64,000 nucleotides of DNA from Ramlibacter sp. WS9 (GCF_003797765.1 NZ_RKMB01000010.1:124001-188000); one strand, 5' to 3'; positions 8,878-17,466 are shown, numbered from the stretch's first letter. Notes: generated by a model from the sequence alone, not told the origin. Translations and numbers: made by a program.

Positions 8878-9867
8878 CTAGTCGGCGCGAATGTTGTTTC
8901 TCTTCGCCACCTCACCCCAAAGCTTGTAGTTGTCCCGCGTCAGGGCGGCAAATCGCTCGGCTGTGCCCCCGCCAACCATGTCGCCATTCTTCACAATCTG
9001 GGAGCTGACCGCTGGATCCGCAAGCGCGGCGTTCATCGCAGCGTTGGCTTTCGACACGACATCGGCGGGCAACTTCGGCGGACCGTAAAGGCCCACGAAT
9101 ACGGTCACGACGAAGTCCTTGATGCCAAGCTCCGCGGCCGTAGGCACGTCGGGCAGCGCCGCGAGCCGCGAGCTGCCGGTCACGAGAATGGGCCGCAGCT
9201 TGCCGCTCGAAATGAACGGAATCAACAGGGATGCCGCGTCCATCATGCAAGGCACCTGATTTCCGACCAGGTCCTGAATGGCAGGTGCACTGCCGCGATA
9301 GGGCACTTGGCTCATCTTGGGCAAGCTCACGCGTTCCCGGAAGTACTCCATTGCCAGATGCGTATTGCCGCCGTTGCCTGACGAGGCGTAGCTGAAACCC
9401 TTGTTGCTGTCTGCCTTGACCCATGCAATGAACTCGGACAGGTTTTTCGCCGGCGCCGCCGGATTGACCACCAGCACCAATTGAGACTCGAGGATCAAGC
9501 CGATGGGCGTGAAATCCGTCGGAATGGGCGCAGCCGTCGGGTACGTATGAGGATTGATGGTGAAGCTGGTGTTCGCCACAAGGAGCCTGTACGGGTCGTT
9601 GGCACGCTGCACTTCGGCTGCGGCGATGTTCCCGCCGGCTCCAGGCTTGTTCTCGACCAGGACCGGTTGAGCCAGCGCCGTCGCCATTCCTCTGCTGATG
9701 AACCTCGACCCGGCGTCGGTCAACCCGCCGGGCGGGTAGCCGACGAGCAGGGAAATTGGCTTGGATGGCCATTGCGCCGTCTGCGCCACTGCGGGGAGGG
9801 GCCCGACGGCCGAGATGACCGCTCCGGTGGCGGCCATTTTCAAAACTTCGCGTCTAGAGGTGTTCAT
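8878..9867 (-). CDS. Bug-family (TctC-like) periplasmic solute-binding protein 1
   Basis: 329 residues. The leader MNTSRREVLKMAATG... carries twin-arginine-like basic residues and a hydrophobic core ending PAVAQ. The mature chain has the family signatures WPSKPISLLVGYPPGGLTD, VENKPGAGGNIAAAEV and the late LPDVPTAAELG. Bug proteins capture small carboxylates for tripartite tricarboxylate transport or for sensing. No TctA or TctB membrane gene is adjacent, so this is an orphan receptor. It heads the transcription unit with the altronate-type dehydratase and has the exact 14-base GntR operator 50 bases upstream, which ties its ligand to the same sugar-acid pathway. Confidence 0.92.
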   Translation of the reverse strand: MNTSRREVLKMAATGAVISAVGPLPAVAQTAQWPSKPISLLVGYPPGGLTDAGSRFISRGMATALAQPVLVENKPGAGGNIAAAEVQRANDPYRLLVANTSFTINPHTYPTAAPIPTDFTPIGLILESQLVLVVNPAAPAKNLSEFIAWVKADSNKGFSYASSGNGGNTHLAMEYFRERVSLPKMSQVPYRGSAPAIQDLVGNQVPCMMDAASLLIPFISSGKLRPILVTGSSRLAALPDVPTAAELGIKDFVVTVFVGLYGPPKLPADVVSKANAAMNAALADPAVSSQIVKNGDMVGGGTAERFAALTRDNYKLWGEVAKRNNIRAD

Positions 9868-9917
9868 TCATTTCTCCATTTGCAATCGCACTGCACGAAA
9901 ACAGGAGATCATATATG

Positions 9918-9931
9918 TGTGATCACAGATA
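9918..9931 (-). promoter_or_regulatory. GntR-type operator before the Bug/dehydratase operon
   Basis: Exact copy of TGTGATCACAGATA, with perfect palindrome TGTGATCACA at 9918-9927. Reading towards the gene, TATATG follows directly and could be a -10 element, so repression by occlusion is likely. A degenerate second half-site (ATGATCTC) follows in the position occupied by a full second site upstream of the ABC operon and the porin. Confidence 0.75.
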
Positions 9932-10005
9932 CGCAAGCGGGTTGACCGCAATTTCCGAGTGAGCGATGGCTACGCCAGGGCGCATGGCGGCGGGCTGCGA
10001 AAAGC

Positions 10006-10031
10006 AAAAGGGTCGCCTGTGCGACCCTTTT
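10006..10031 (-). terminator. Rho-independent terminator of the porin gene
   Basis: Perfect 11-base stem AAAAGGGTCGC / GCGACCCTTTT with a 4-base loop. On the minus strand the stem ends in TTTT followed by GCTTTT, located 28 bases after the porin stop codon. It separates the porin from the Bug/dehydratase operon. Confidence 0.8.
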
Positions 10032-10058
10032 AGCCATGTTTGACCGGGGAAATTTGGC

Positions 10059-11084
10059 TTAGAACGAGTGGTTGATTCCCACGCCGTACGCCGTACTGGC
10101 GTCGGACGCGCCCCAAAGCTTTTTGCCCGAATGTCCCACGCTGGCGACGAGGTTCGTACGCTTGGACAGTGCGTACGACACGCCGGCCCCGATGAAGTTC
10201 GCGTGGGCGTCCAGCTGCCGGCCATAGCCCAGTTTCAGGGTCGTGGCATCCACCGTATAGGTGGCGCCCAGTGTGGCCGTGCGGTTGTCGGATTTGCCCG
10301 TGAAATAGGTTTGGCCAGACGGTGCCTTTTCGTGGTCGTAAGCGGCCATCAATGTGGCTGCGCCCAGGTTGTACTTGATGCCGGCGAAATAGACCTTGTT
10401 GTCTCGGCTGTTGCGTTCAGCGGCGATGGACGCGTTCAACGCACCTTGGCTGTAATGAATTGCGCCACCAAGATTTCGCTTCTTGGCGTCAGGGTCCGCG
10501 GAGTTTCTTTCCACTTCACCGGTAACTTCAACTTTGAAGCCGCCGAGCGTGGGCGATTGATAGAAGATGCCGTTGTCGATCCGGGCATATTCAGTCGCCA
10601 GACCCGTCGTTCCTGGCGCGCCGCCGGTGGGGCTGGCGGGCGATGAGGGTGAGTTGCCGTGGTACAGCTGCCACGCTGGCGAGGCGACGCGATCGAAATT
10701 GCCCCACGGGTCATACTGCCAGTCGGTGTTCCACAGCGCCGTCAGGCCGCGGCCAAGGCGAATCGAGCCGAACCCTCCTGCCAGTCCGACGGTCGATTCT
10801 TCGTGAAAGAAGGAACGGCTGGTTTGCAAGCCGCTGTCCAGTTCAAAGCGGCTGGCCAGACGGAAGGTCGCGGCGACGCCGCCGCCCAAGTCCTCCGTGC
10901 CGGAGAAGACCAGATCGCTGGCCCCCAGGCCACCGAGCTTCGTGGTTCGAGCGCCATTGGCGACCGTCGAAATCGCCGCTACATCGAGAAAGCCGGAAAG
11001 CTTGACGCTCGACTGGGCGCTGGCTGCGCCACAAGCCAAGGCGCAACCCGCGGCGACCAGAGTAGGGAGTGCATGGATTTTCAA
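10059..11084 (-). CDS. Gram-negative trimeric porin (Burkholderia/Bordetella type) 1
   Basis: 341 residues from a TTG start. The TTG is chosen because AGGAGA lies 5 bases upstream and it gives a clean signal peptide (MKIHALPTLVAAGCALACGAASAQ); an in-frame ATG at 11138 would add 18 residues lacking those features. The mature protein starts SSVKLSGFLDVAA and ends with YGVGINHSF, the terminal Phe of outer-membrane beta-barrels, with amphipathic strands throughout. It should form a 16-stranded diffusion channel. The operator upstream places it in the GntR regulon, so it probably admits the sugar or sugar acid used by this locus. Confidence 0.92.
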   Translation of the reverse strand: MKIHALPTLVAAGCALACGAASAQSSVKLSGFLDVAAISTVANGARTTKLGGLGASDLVFSGTEDLGGGVAATFRLASRFELDSGLQTSRSFFHEESTVGLAGGFGSIRLGRGLTALWNTDWQYDPWGNFDRVASPAWQLYHGNSPSSPASPTGGAPGTTGLATEYARIDNGIFYQSPTLGGFKVEVTGEVERNSADPDAKKRNLGGAIHYSQGALNASIAAERNSRDNKVYFAGIKYNLGAATLMAAYDHEKAPSGQTYFTGKSDNRTATLGATYTVDATTLKLGYGRQLDAHANFIGAGVSYALSKRTNLVASVGHSGKKLWGASDASTAYGVGINHSF

Positions 11085-11175
11085 GTGAGTCTCCTGTCGT
11101 TTTGCAAAAAAGTGTTGTCCTTGGCCGGCCGACGTCATCAGACAGGCAAACCAAAATATTCGGCTGCTCAGCGAG

Positions 11176-11203
11176 TGTGATCATAAGCATGTGATCACAG
11201 ATA
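11176..11203 (-). promoter_or_regulatory. Double GntR-type operator upstream of porin 1
   Basis: TGTGATCAT (11176-11184) and TGTGATCACAGATA (11190-11203), centres 14 bases apart (16 apart in the site before the ABC operon). The second is an exact copy of the 14-base operator. It lies in the gap between the porin and the second gntR gene. Confidence 0.75.
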
Positions 11204-11285
11204 CCTAATAGGTAATTACCCGGCCAACTTCGACCGAAGTCTTGTCGCCGATCGCCGATCCGGGCCCCTGGCTGGTGTGCGTGGA

Positions 11286-11326
11286 TATCTGTGCTCACAG
11301 ATCACACTGTGCCTATACTTCAGCGT
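11286..11326 (+). promoter_or_regulatory. Promoter and operator variant of the second gntR gene (probably leaderless)
   Basis: TATCTGTGCTCACA at 11286-11299 matches the operator at 13 of 14 positions and is followed by GATCACA. TATACT at 11314-11319 ends 7 bases before the ATG, so transcription should begin at about the start codon; no Shine-Dalgarno is seen. The operator covers the -35 position, suggesting autoregulation. Confidence 0.6.
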
Positions 11327-12061
11327 ATGGCAATAACCGCCCTCGTCACGCCACTGACGCGCCAGACCCTCAGCGCCGACATCTACAAGCAGCTGCGCGA
11401 CTTGCTGATGAGCGGCCAGCTCATGCCCGGCGAACAACTCTCGCTGCGCACGATTGCCGACGCACTTCGCGTAAGTGCAATGCCTGTGCGAGAGGCGGTC
11501 AATCGATTGGTGGCCGAACAGGGCCTCGAACTGTCAAGCAATCGGATACTGCGTGTGCCGGTGTTGACCGTGAGTCAGTTTCGCGAGATCACCAGCGTTC
11601 GCACCAATCTCGAGGGCTTGGCAACCGTGCAGGCGACCGGGCTCATGGAAGGCAAGGCCTTCGAGGAGATCGAGTCGCTGCACCAACGCTTCTCCCGCGA
11701 GATATCGCAGAAGCGTCCCGACCGATCCAAACTGATCGCGGCCAACAAGGAGCTTCATTTCGCGATCTACCGGCAGGCAGGCATGCCGATGCTGATGAAG
11801 ATAGTCGAGTCGCTTTGGTTGCGCGTAGGACCCATCCTCAACTACGACTTGCGCACCGACGTGTCGCGGGTCATTGAAGGAGTTCCTGCCGATCACCACG
11901 GCCGGATCGTCGCAGCACTGAAGAAGAAAGATCCTGGTGGGGCAGCCGAGGCACTGCGTCAAGACATCGAAAGTGCCGCAGAGCACATCATTTCGGCGGG
12001 CGTACTGGTCACTGCCGATGCCGTGCCGGAAGTGCCTGCGGGCGTTGCCCGAACATCTTAG
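11327..12061 (+). CDS. GntR-family regulator, FadR/FCD subfamily (paralogue 2)
   Basis: 244 residues, closely similar to paralogue 1 over its whole length except the C-terminal tail (for example LVTPLTRQTLSAD, MPGEQLSLRTIA, AANKELHFAIYRQA). Winged helix at about 10-75, FCD domain after it. Start chosen as for paralogue 1; the upstream GTG at 11291 lies inside the operator. The paralogue is divergent from porin 1 and has the same promoter layout, so the two genes probably arose by duplication together with their control regions. Which of the two binds which operator cannot be told from sequence. Confidence 0.9.
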   Translation: MAITALVTPLTRQTLSADIYKQLRDLLMSGQLMPGEQLSLRTIADALRVSAMPVREAVNRLVAEQGLELSSNRILRVPVLTVSQFREITSVRTNLEGLATVQATGLMEGKAFEEIESLHQRFSREISQKRPDRSKLIAANKELHFAIYRQAGMPMLMKIVESLWLRVGPILNYDLRTDVSRVIEGVPADHHGRIVAALKKKDPGGAAEALRQDIESAAEHIISAGVLVTADAVPEVPAGVARTS

Positions 12062-12129
12062 AACACTTCTTCATCCAAGTCGCCTTGTCGGGAAACTGTC
12101 CGCGGGCACTTGCCGTATACGCCGAACTG

Positions 12130-12152
12130 GTTATGGTATATAACCATAACCA
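12130..12152. promoter_or_regulatory. Inverted repeat, likely operator of the acyl-CoA dehydrogenase gene
   Basis: Perfect 8-base arms GGTTATGG and CCATAACC separated by TATATAA, ending 29 bases before the start codon of the acyl-CoA dehydrogenase gene. The A+T-rich centre could itself be the -10 region. It differs from the TGTGATCACA sites upstream, so another regulator is expected. Confidence 0.55.
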
Positions 12153-12181
12153 ACTCCACTCGCGCGCCCGAAATCAGATTT

Positions 12182-13885
12182 ATGGACTATCGACCCGCCT
12201 CACAAGACGCCCAATTCATCCTTTTCGAGGTGTTGGATGCGAGCGGGCAGCTGCTGCCACTGAAGGGACTTGCCGAGGCGGATCCGGACTTGCAGCGGCA
12301 GGTTCTGGAGGAGGCGGCAAAGTTCGTTGCCGAGGTGGTAGCCCCCTTGAACGCTGCCGGCGACCACCTGGGCTGCCGCTTCGAGGCAGGGGCTGTCACC
12401 ACCCCGCCTGGGTTTGCCCAGGCTTACAAGTCTTTCTGGGAGGCGGGTTGGCCAGCGCTTTCGTGCCGGCCAGAGCACGGAGGACAAGGCTTGCTGTGGG
12501 TGCTGGAAGGCGTCCTGTACGAATGGCTGAGCGCCGCCAACCACGGATGGACCATGGCGCCGGGATTGCTCCACGGTGCCTATGAATGCCTCGCGCGTTC
12601 GGGCAGTGACGAGCTGAAGGCGGCGTACCTGGACAAAATCGCCAGCGGCGAATGGCTGGCCACGATGTGCCTCAGCGAGGCGCATGCGGGCAGCGATCTG
12701 GGGCTGGTGCGCACGCGCGCGACCCCGCAGCCGGACGGGAGTTTCCATGTCAGTGGAAGCAAGATATTCATCTCGGGCGGCGAGCACGACCTCACCGACA
12801 ACATCGTTCACCTCGTCCTCGCGCGCCTGCCAGATGCGCCGCCGGGGCCGAAGGGCTTGTCGTTGCTGCTGGTACCGAAGGTGCTTGCGGACGGCCGGCG
12901 GAATGAGGTGTATTGCGATCGCATCGAGGAAAAGATGGGCCTGCACGGCAGCCCCACCTGCGCCATGCGCTTCGACGATGCTGCGGGTTGGCTGGTGGGC
13001 GAGCCGGGCCGCGGGCTGAACGCCATGTTCGTGATGATGAACGCGGCGCGGCTTCACGTCGCTCTGCAAGGCATCGGTTTGCTGGACGCCGCATGGCAGA
13101 AGGCCGACGCGTACGCTCGTGAACGCAGGCAAATGCGCGCGCCCGGATCGCGCGATGCACCACCAGACCTGATCGTCCAGCACCCGGCAATCCGCCGCAT
13201 TCTCGACACGCAGCGCAGCTGGGTCGACGGAGGGCGGGTATTGGCTTATCAGACGGGACTCGAACTCGACATCGCCAAACACCATCCTGAGGACAGCCGC
13301 CGCGTGCAGGCTCAGCGTTGGTGCGAACTCGTCACGCCGGTACTGAAGGCGGCATTCACGGAGCAGGCGTTTCACGGTGCCAGCGAATGCCTGCAGGTCT
13401 TCGGGGGGCATGGCTACATCCGTGAGTGGGGCATCGAACAGGTGGTGCGCGACTCGCGTGTGACCATGATCTACGAGGGCACCAACGAGATTCAGGCGAT
13501 CGACCTGCTGGTGCGGAAGGTCTTGCCCGATGGGGGCCGCGGCATGTCGGCCCTGCTCGAAGACCTGGAACGCGGGCTGGACAAATCGAACGCTCCAGCC
13601 GCCGAAATGCTGGCAAGCTGCGCGCGCCTCCGGTCCCTGACGAGCAAGCTCGTCGGCGTCGCCGAAGCCCATGTTGAACTGCCATTCTGGGTGGCAGGCG
13701 ACTACCTGCGAGCCGTTGCGCTGGTGTTGCTCGGCTGGGCCTGGACCCGGATCGGCGATGCCGCCAATGCCCAGGACGCCCGATGGCAAGAGCCAGGCGA
13801 TGCATTTCGACACTGGATTTTTCCCGAGTTCAAAATGCGACTTGAGATGATCGACAAGCAGTTGACACTGAAGACCCCTCAATAG
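12182..13885 (+). CDS. Acyl-CoA dehydrogenase, long (DmdC/FadE-like) subtype
   Basis: 567 residues, the long class with a C-terminal extension used by 3-methylthiopropionyl-CoA dehydrogenase-like enzymes. The FAD-binding middle domain shows MCLSEAHAGSDLG and KIFISGGEHD; the C-terminal helical domain has FGGHGYIREWGIEQVVRDSRV followed by MIYEGTNEIQ, whose Glu is the likely catalytic base. Start at MDYRPASQ; an in-frame ATG 72 bases upstream would place the palindromic operator inside the coding region. It is followed by an AraC regulator on the same strand. It would oxidise an acyl-CoA to the enoyl-CoA; the chain is not predictable. Confidence 0.92.
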   Translation: MDYRPASQDAQFILFEVLDASGQLLPLKGLAEADPDLQRQVLEEAAKFVAEVVAPLNAAGDHLGCRFEAGAVTTPPGFAQAYKSFWEAGWPALSCRPEHGGQGLLWVLEGVLYEWLSAANHGWTMAPGLLHGAYECLARSGSDELKAAYLDKIASGEWLATMCLSEAHAGSDLGLVRTRATPQPDGSFHVSGSKIFISGGEHDLTDNIVHLVLARLPDAPPGPKGLSLLLVPKVLADGRRNEVYCDRIEEKMGLHGSPTCAMRFDDAAGWLVGEPGRGLNAMFVMMNAARLHVALQGIGLLDAAWQKADAYARERRQMRAPGSRDAPPDLIVQHPAIRRILDTQRSWVDGGRVLAYQTGLELDIAKHHPEDSRRVQAQRWCELVTPVLKAAFTEQAFHGASECLQVFGGHGYIREWGIEQVVRDSRVTMIYEGTNEIQAIDLLVRKVLPDGGRGMSALLEDLERGLDKSNAPAAEMLASCARLRSLTSKLVGVAEAHVELPFWVAGDYLRAVALVLLGWAWTRIGDAANAQDARWQEPGDAFRHWIFPEFKMRLEMIDKQLTLKTPQ

Positions 13886-13917
13886 CGGCGCATCGCACAA
13901 GCATTCCCTGAGGTCCC

Positions 13918-14835
13918 ATGGACAAATACCGAATCAGTTCCCCAGGCGGCGATTCCATCGATGTGAAGCGCTGGCGGCAGCTTGATTCGCTTCTGCTCGA
14001 CGACCCTTGCGAAGCACTGCTTGCGCAGGTGCAACGCACCAGCGCGGGCAGGCCCTGGAAAGGCTTGAAGGTCTGGCACCAGGTCTGGGGGCTGGGTGAT
14101 CTTTATGTACCTCCGGCCCGCACCCACTGCATCGTCTTGCGGCGTTCCACGCCGACTGAGCTCCTGCAACGGCAAGGGACGGTCACCGGAACGGCCCGGC
14201 TCGAGCCAGGCGACGCGATCATCGTGCCGGCCGAAACACCCAGCTTCTGGCGCAGTTCCGCATCCCGGGACTACGTCCATATGGACCTGGATCCGTCATG
14301 GCTGCGGCAGGCGGCGGGGCACGACGTTCGCCTCGGGAGCTGCTTCGGAAAAGCCGACCCTGTTCTGGCGGGCTTCGCTCACGTACTGCTCGCGTCCCTG
14401 GACAGCGATACATCGTTGCTGCCGGCATTTGCCGACACCATCTCAATGGGCGTCGCACTTCATTTGGTCGAGAACTACGCGAAGGCGGACACCATCAACC
14501 GGAATCTGCCGATGCTTTCCCGGCGGGAAATGCGTGTGGTGGTGGAAGCGGTCGCGTCGGATCTCGAGGCTGATTGGTCGGTGGCCGAACTCGCTGCATT
14601 GCTCGAGCTGAGCCCCTTCCACTTCTCGCGCGCGTTCAAGCGTTCGTTCGGCACCACGCCACATGCGTACGTCACGGCGCAGCGCATGGAACGCGCCGCC
14701 AGCCTGACCAGAAAGACCAGCGCATCCTTCTCCGAGATCGCTGCAGAAACCGGGTATTCATCGCCCGCGCATTTCAGCCAGTCCTTCCGGCGGTATTGGG
14801 GCGTGACGCCAATGACCTACCGAAAGGGTTGCTAA
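13918..14835 (+). CDS. AraC-family transcriptional regulator 1
   Basis: 305 residues: an N-terminal cupin-like sensing part (LEPGDAIIVPAET near 100) and a C-terminal double helix-turn-helix of about 100 residues with the family motifs LAALLELSPFHFSRAFKRSFGTTPHAYV and IAAETGYSSPAHFSQSFRRYWGVTP. It lies 32 bp after the acyl-CoA dehydrogenase and converges on an SDR gene. Similar in outline to the AraC protein at 20312-21247 (both have a YVPP-type motif, a CFGEAD or CFGKAD motif and PAHFSQ/LAHFSN), so the two are relatives. Confidence 0.9.
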   Translation: MDKYRISSPGGDSIDVKRWRQLDSLLLDDPCEALLAQVQRTSAGRPWKGLKVWHQVWGLGDLYVPPARTHCIVLRRSTPTELLQRQGTVTGTARLEPGDAIIVPAETPSFWRSSASRDYVHMDLDPSWLRQAAGHDVRLGSCFGKADPVLAGFAHVLLASLDSDTSLLPAFADTISMGVALHLVENYAKADTINRNLPMLSRREMRVVVEAVASDLEADWSVAELAALLELSPFHFSRAFKRSFGTTPHAYVTAQRMERAASLTRKTSASFSEIAAETGYSSPAHFSQSFRRYWGVTPMTYRKGC

Positions 14836-14841
14836 GAGCCG

Positions 14842-15618
14842 CTACGCCATGGTTTGTGTGTCCCCGTCGATCGAAACGGCCTGACCTGACAACGTACTGG
14901 TGTCGGGCGAGGCCAGGAATGCCACCAACGCAGCAACCTCCTGCGGCGGCACCAGGCGCTTGATCGACATGCCCGCCAGAACTTCGCGCAATACCTCTTC
15001 GTACGGTACGCCTCGCAGCCTGGCCTTGTCGGCAATGACGTTCCGAAAACGCTCGCCATCCACAGCGCCCGGCAGCACGGCGTTGACGCGCACGCCCCAA
15101 GGCCCCAGGTCGATTGCCAGTGTCTTGGTCAAGCCGACGATGGCCCACTTGGTCGCAGCGTATGCGCTGCGGTTCGGAAAGCCCATCCGGCCCGCTGTCG
15201 ACCCGATGTTGATGATCGCACCGCTACCATGCTGCTTGAGCCACGGAATCGCAGCCCGCGTGACGTTGAATGTACCGGTGAGGTTGACCGCGACCGTGCG
15301 ATCCCACTCGCCCGGGTCAATCTCATCGAGCTGGCCGGTGGGTCCGGCCATTCCCGCGTTGTTTACCAGCACATCCAGGCCGCCCAATGCCTCGTAGGTT
15401 TGCCGGATAAGCTCGACGCAGCCCTCGCGGTCCGCAACATCGCAGCGTATTCCGTGAATATCTTCACCACGCTCAGACAACTGCCTCAAAGCGTTCTCAT
15501 CCATATCGCACACGGCGACGGTGTCGCCAGCACGAACGAACGCACGTGCGATTTCCAGACCCAGCCCGGATGCGCCGGCGGTCACCAGCACCCGCCGCCC
15601 TTTGACCAAACCTGACAT
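14842..15618 (-). CDS. Short-chain dehydrogenase/reductase (classical SDR)
   Basis: 258 residues. Glycine motif TAGASGLG at 13-20, Asp38 after beta-2 (NAD preference), NNAG at 86-89, catalytic Ser140, Tyr153 and Lys157 in the YxxxK motif. GGAGG lies 7 bases before the chosen ATG; the open frame continues 204 bases upstream without these features. The N-terminus resembles the partial SDR at the left edge. It converges with AraC 1 and lies 49 bp after the tannase-like gene on the same strand, so it may be transcribed with it. Substrate unknown; a secondary alcohol or aldonate-type hydroxyl is likely for this subfamily. Confidence 0.9.
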   Translation of the reverse strand: MSGLVKGRRVLVTAGASGLGLEIARAFVRAGDTVAVCDMDENALRQLSERGEDIHGIRCDVADREGCVELIRQTYEALGGLDVLVNNAGMAGPTGQLDEIDPGEWDRTVAVNLTGTFNVTRAAIPWLKQHGSGAIINIGSTAGRMGFPNRSAYAATKWAIVGLTKTLAIDLGPWGVRVNAVLPGAVDGERFRNVIADKARLRGVPYEEVLREVLAGMSIKRLVPPQEVAALVAFLASPDTSTLSGQAVSIDGDTQTMA

Positions 15619-15667
15619 CAGCCTGCCTCCGCGAATCCCGCCATCATGACGGGAGTGTGTTTGAAAC

Positions 15668-17386
15668 TCATTGGCACGAGAAGTTGGAGGCATCCTCCAC
15701 GCTTCCGGTTCCCTTGTACACCGCGACTTTGGGATGGGCGCACAACGGCCGGGTGCGGCCAGGCCATGGTGTGAACGGGCCCGCCTTGGCAACAATGACC
15801 TCAGGCGCGGTTCCTTGTTCAACCCAGGTTTGAATGGCCGTCAGCGGATCGAATCCATCGGTGGCCGGCCCGCCCGAGCAATGCGCCATGCCTGGTACCA
15901 GGAAGAGACGCGCAAAGCTCGATGCATCGCCGCCATTCGCCGCGGAGAGAGCGCTGTGATAGCGAACGATGTCCTTCGATGAGAACAGCGGGTCGCTGTT
16001 GCCGTTGTACATGATCAGTTTGCCGCCGCGGCTCTTGTAGGCCGAGAGATCCGTCGATGTCGCATTGGCCAGCTTGCCGAATTCCGCGAATTTGGCGGGG
16101 TCGGCATCCGGGTTGAAGGCAAACGGGCTGAAGCCGGGGTTCGCCGGTGTCGAGAACACCTTGCCCGGGCCATCCATGCCGGCAATCTGATTGAGGCCCA
16201 GGCTGAGGGTGAGTGCGGGCGACAGCGGAACAGGGATGCCATCGAGCTTCCAGATGCTCCAGGAAGCGCTTCCGAAACCGGCATCGTAGAAATAGTCGCT
16301 GTAGAGCGGTGCGCCCTGCGAGGTCTTTCCGCCGCTCGTCATCGCCGCCAATGCGCCTTTCTGGCCGACCGACAGGCAGGTGCCGTCGTTGGCGCCGGTG
16401 CAGGTCGGAATATGCGCTTGTGGATTGAAGTCGCAGGCTTGCGGATCGGAAATGATGCCGTCTGCCAGATTGTCGCGGCCCTTGACGTCGCACCTTCCGA
16501 CGATGGCGGACCCAATGAGAGCCCGGTCTGCCTGTGAGAAGGCCTTGCCCAGGTCGGGGCCCAGTGGCGTCGTCGCACCAGGCGGCACGATGGCGGCAAC
16601 GGCAAGCACGTCGGTCAAGGTGTTGCTTACTGCATTCATGAGATTGAACCCGGGGTCTCCGGCGACGATCCCGTCGAAGTGCGACGCGAAGCGCTGCGAC
16701 GCGAGCATCGCTTGCCGGCCGCCGTTAGAGCATCCGACGAAGTAAGACTTGTCGGGCTGCTTGCCGTAGTAGCGTTGCACGATGTCCTTGGACTTGAGCG
16801 TCACCTGGTCAACGGCGTTGTAGGCGTAGTCGATCCGTGCCTGCGCATCGGCGCCGAAGTTGCCGTCGAAGGCGCTCGTGCCCCGATGGCCGGCGTCCGT
16901 GGACACCACGGCGAACCCGCGTGCCAGCGCGTTGGCCGCAGCGCCCTGCTGCGGGTCGAACACTCCAACCGCTTGCCTGAGGAGGCCATCCAGTCCGCCG
17001 CCGCCTTGAAAGAAGAATCGTCCGTTCCAGTCCTTCGGCAAGCGCAGTTCGAAGCCGATGGCGTATGACGCATCGACCTGCGAGACCGTGAACGTGGCCG
17101 GGTTCATGGAGAAAGCTTTTCCGGTACGCGCGTTGATGGCACCCTCTACCACGCAGTGCGCGGGCAGGTACTCGCCTACCGGTGCGCCGGAAAACGGGTC
17201 AGCGGGCTTGGCCGTGTTTGCTTCCACCCGGTCGGCACGGATCACGCTCAGGTTTGCCAAGGAAAAATCCTTGATGGCCGCGCAGTTGAAAGCCACGGCC
17301 GGTGGAGGCGGGGCAGAAGAGCCGCCGCACCCGTTGAGCACGGGCAACGCGGCGCACGCGATGATTGTCCAGAGTTTGGTTTGCAT
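15668..17386 (-). CDS. Tannase/feruloyl esterase family lipoprotein
   Basis: 572 residues. A lipoprotein signal ends in the lipobox LNGC (Cys20), so the enzyme should be anchored to a membrane facing the periplasm or surface; the upstream frame to 17470 is not used because it would bury this signal. The catalytic triad has the family CS-D-HC pattern: Ser220 in GCSNGG preceded by Cys219, Asp465 and His502 followed by Cys503, the two cysteines forming the bridge that joins Ser and His. Members hydrolyse gallate, ferulate or terephthalate-type aromatic esters. It is near a porin and a class C esterase, supporting phenolic ester use. Confidence 0.9.
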   Translation of the reverse strand: MQTKLWTIIACAALPVLNGCGGSSAPPPPAVAFNCAAIKDFSLANLSVIRADRVEANTAKPADPFSGAPVGEYLPAHCVVEGAINARTGKAFSMNPATFTVSQVDASYAIGFELRLPKDWNGRFFFQGGGGLDGLLRQAVGVFDPQQGAAANALARGFAVVSTDAGHRGTSAFDGNFGADAQARIDYAYNAVDQVTLKSKDIVQRYYGKQPDKSYFVGCSNGGRQAMLASQRFASHFDGIVAGDPGFNLMNAVSNTLTDVLAVAAIVPPGATTPLGPDLGKAFSQADRALIGSAIVGRCDVKGRDNLADGIISDPQACDFNPQAHIPTCTGANDGTCLSVGQKGALAAMTSGGKTSQGAPLYSDYFYDAGFGSASWSIWKLDGIPVPLSPALTLSLGLNQIAGMDGPGKVFSTPANPGFSPFAFNPDADPAKFAEFGKLANATSTDLSAYKSRGGKLIMYNGNSDPLFSSKDIVRYHSALSAANGGDASSFARLFLVPGMAHCSGGPATDGFDPLTAIQTWVEQGTAPEVIVAKAGPFTPWPGRTRPLCAHPKVAVYKGTGSVEDASNFSCQ

Positions 17387-17466
17387 ATTTACTTTCAGTG
17401 GGTTCGCTATCAGGGCCCGCGGCCAGAACGACGCGGCGCTGGATAGCCGCGATTGCAGAAAAAAGA

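Noticed and set aside
12200..13900. 566-codon minus-strand open frame
   Set aside because: Antisense to the acyl-CoA dehydrogenase, whose motifs are unmistakable; the reverse translation has no domain features.
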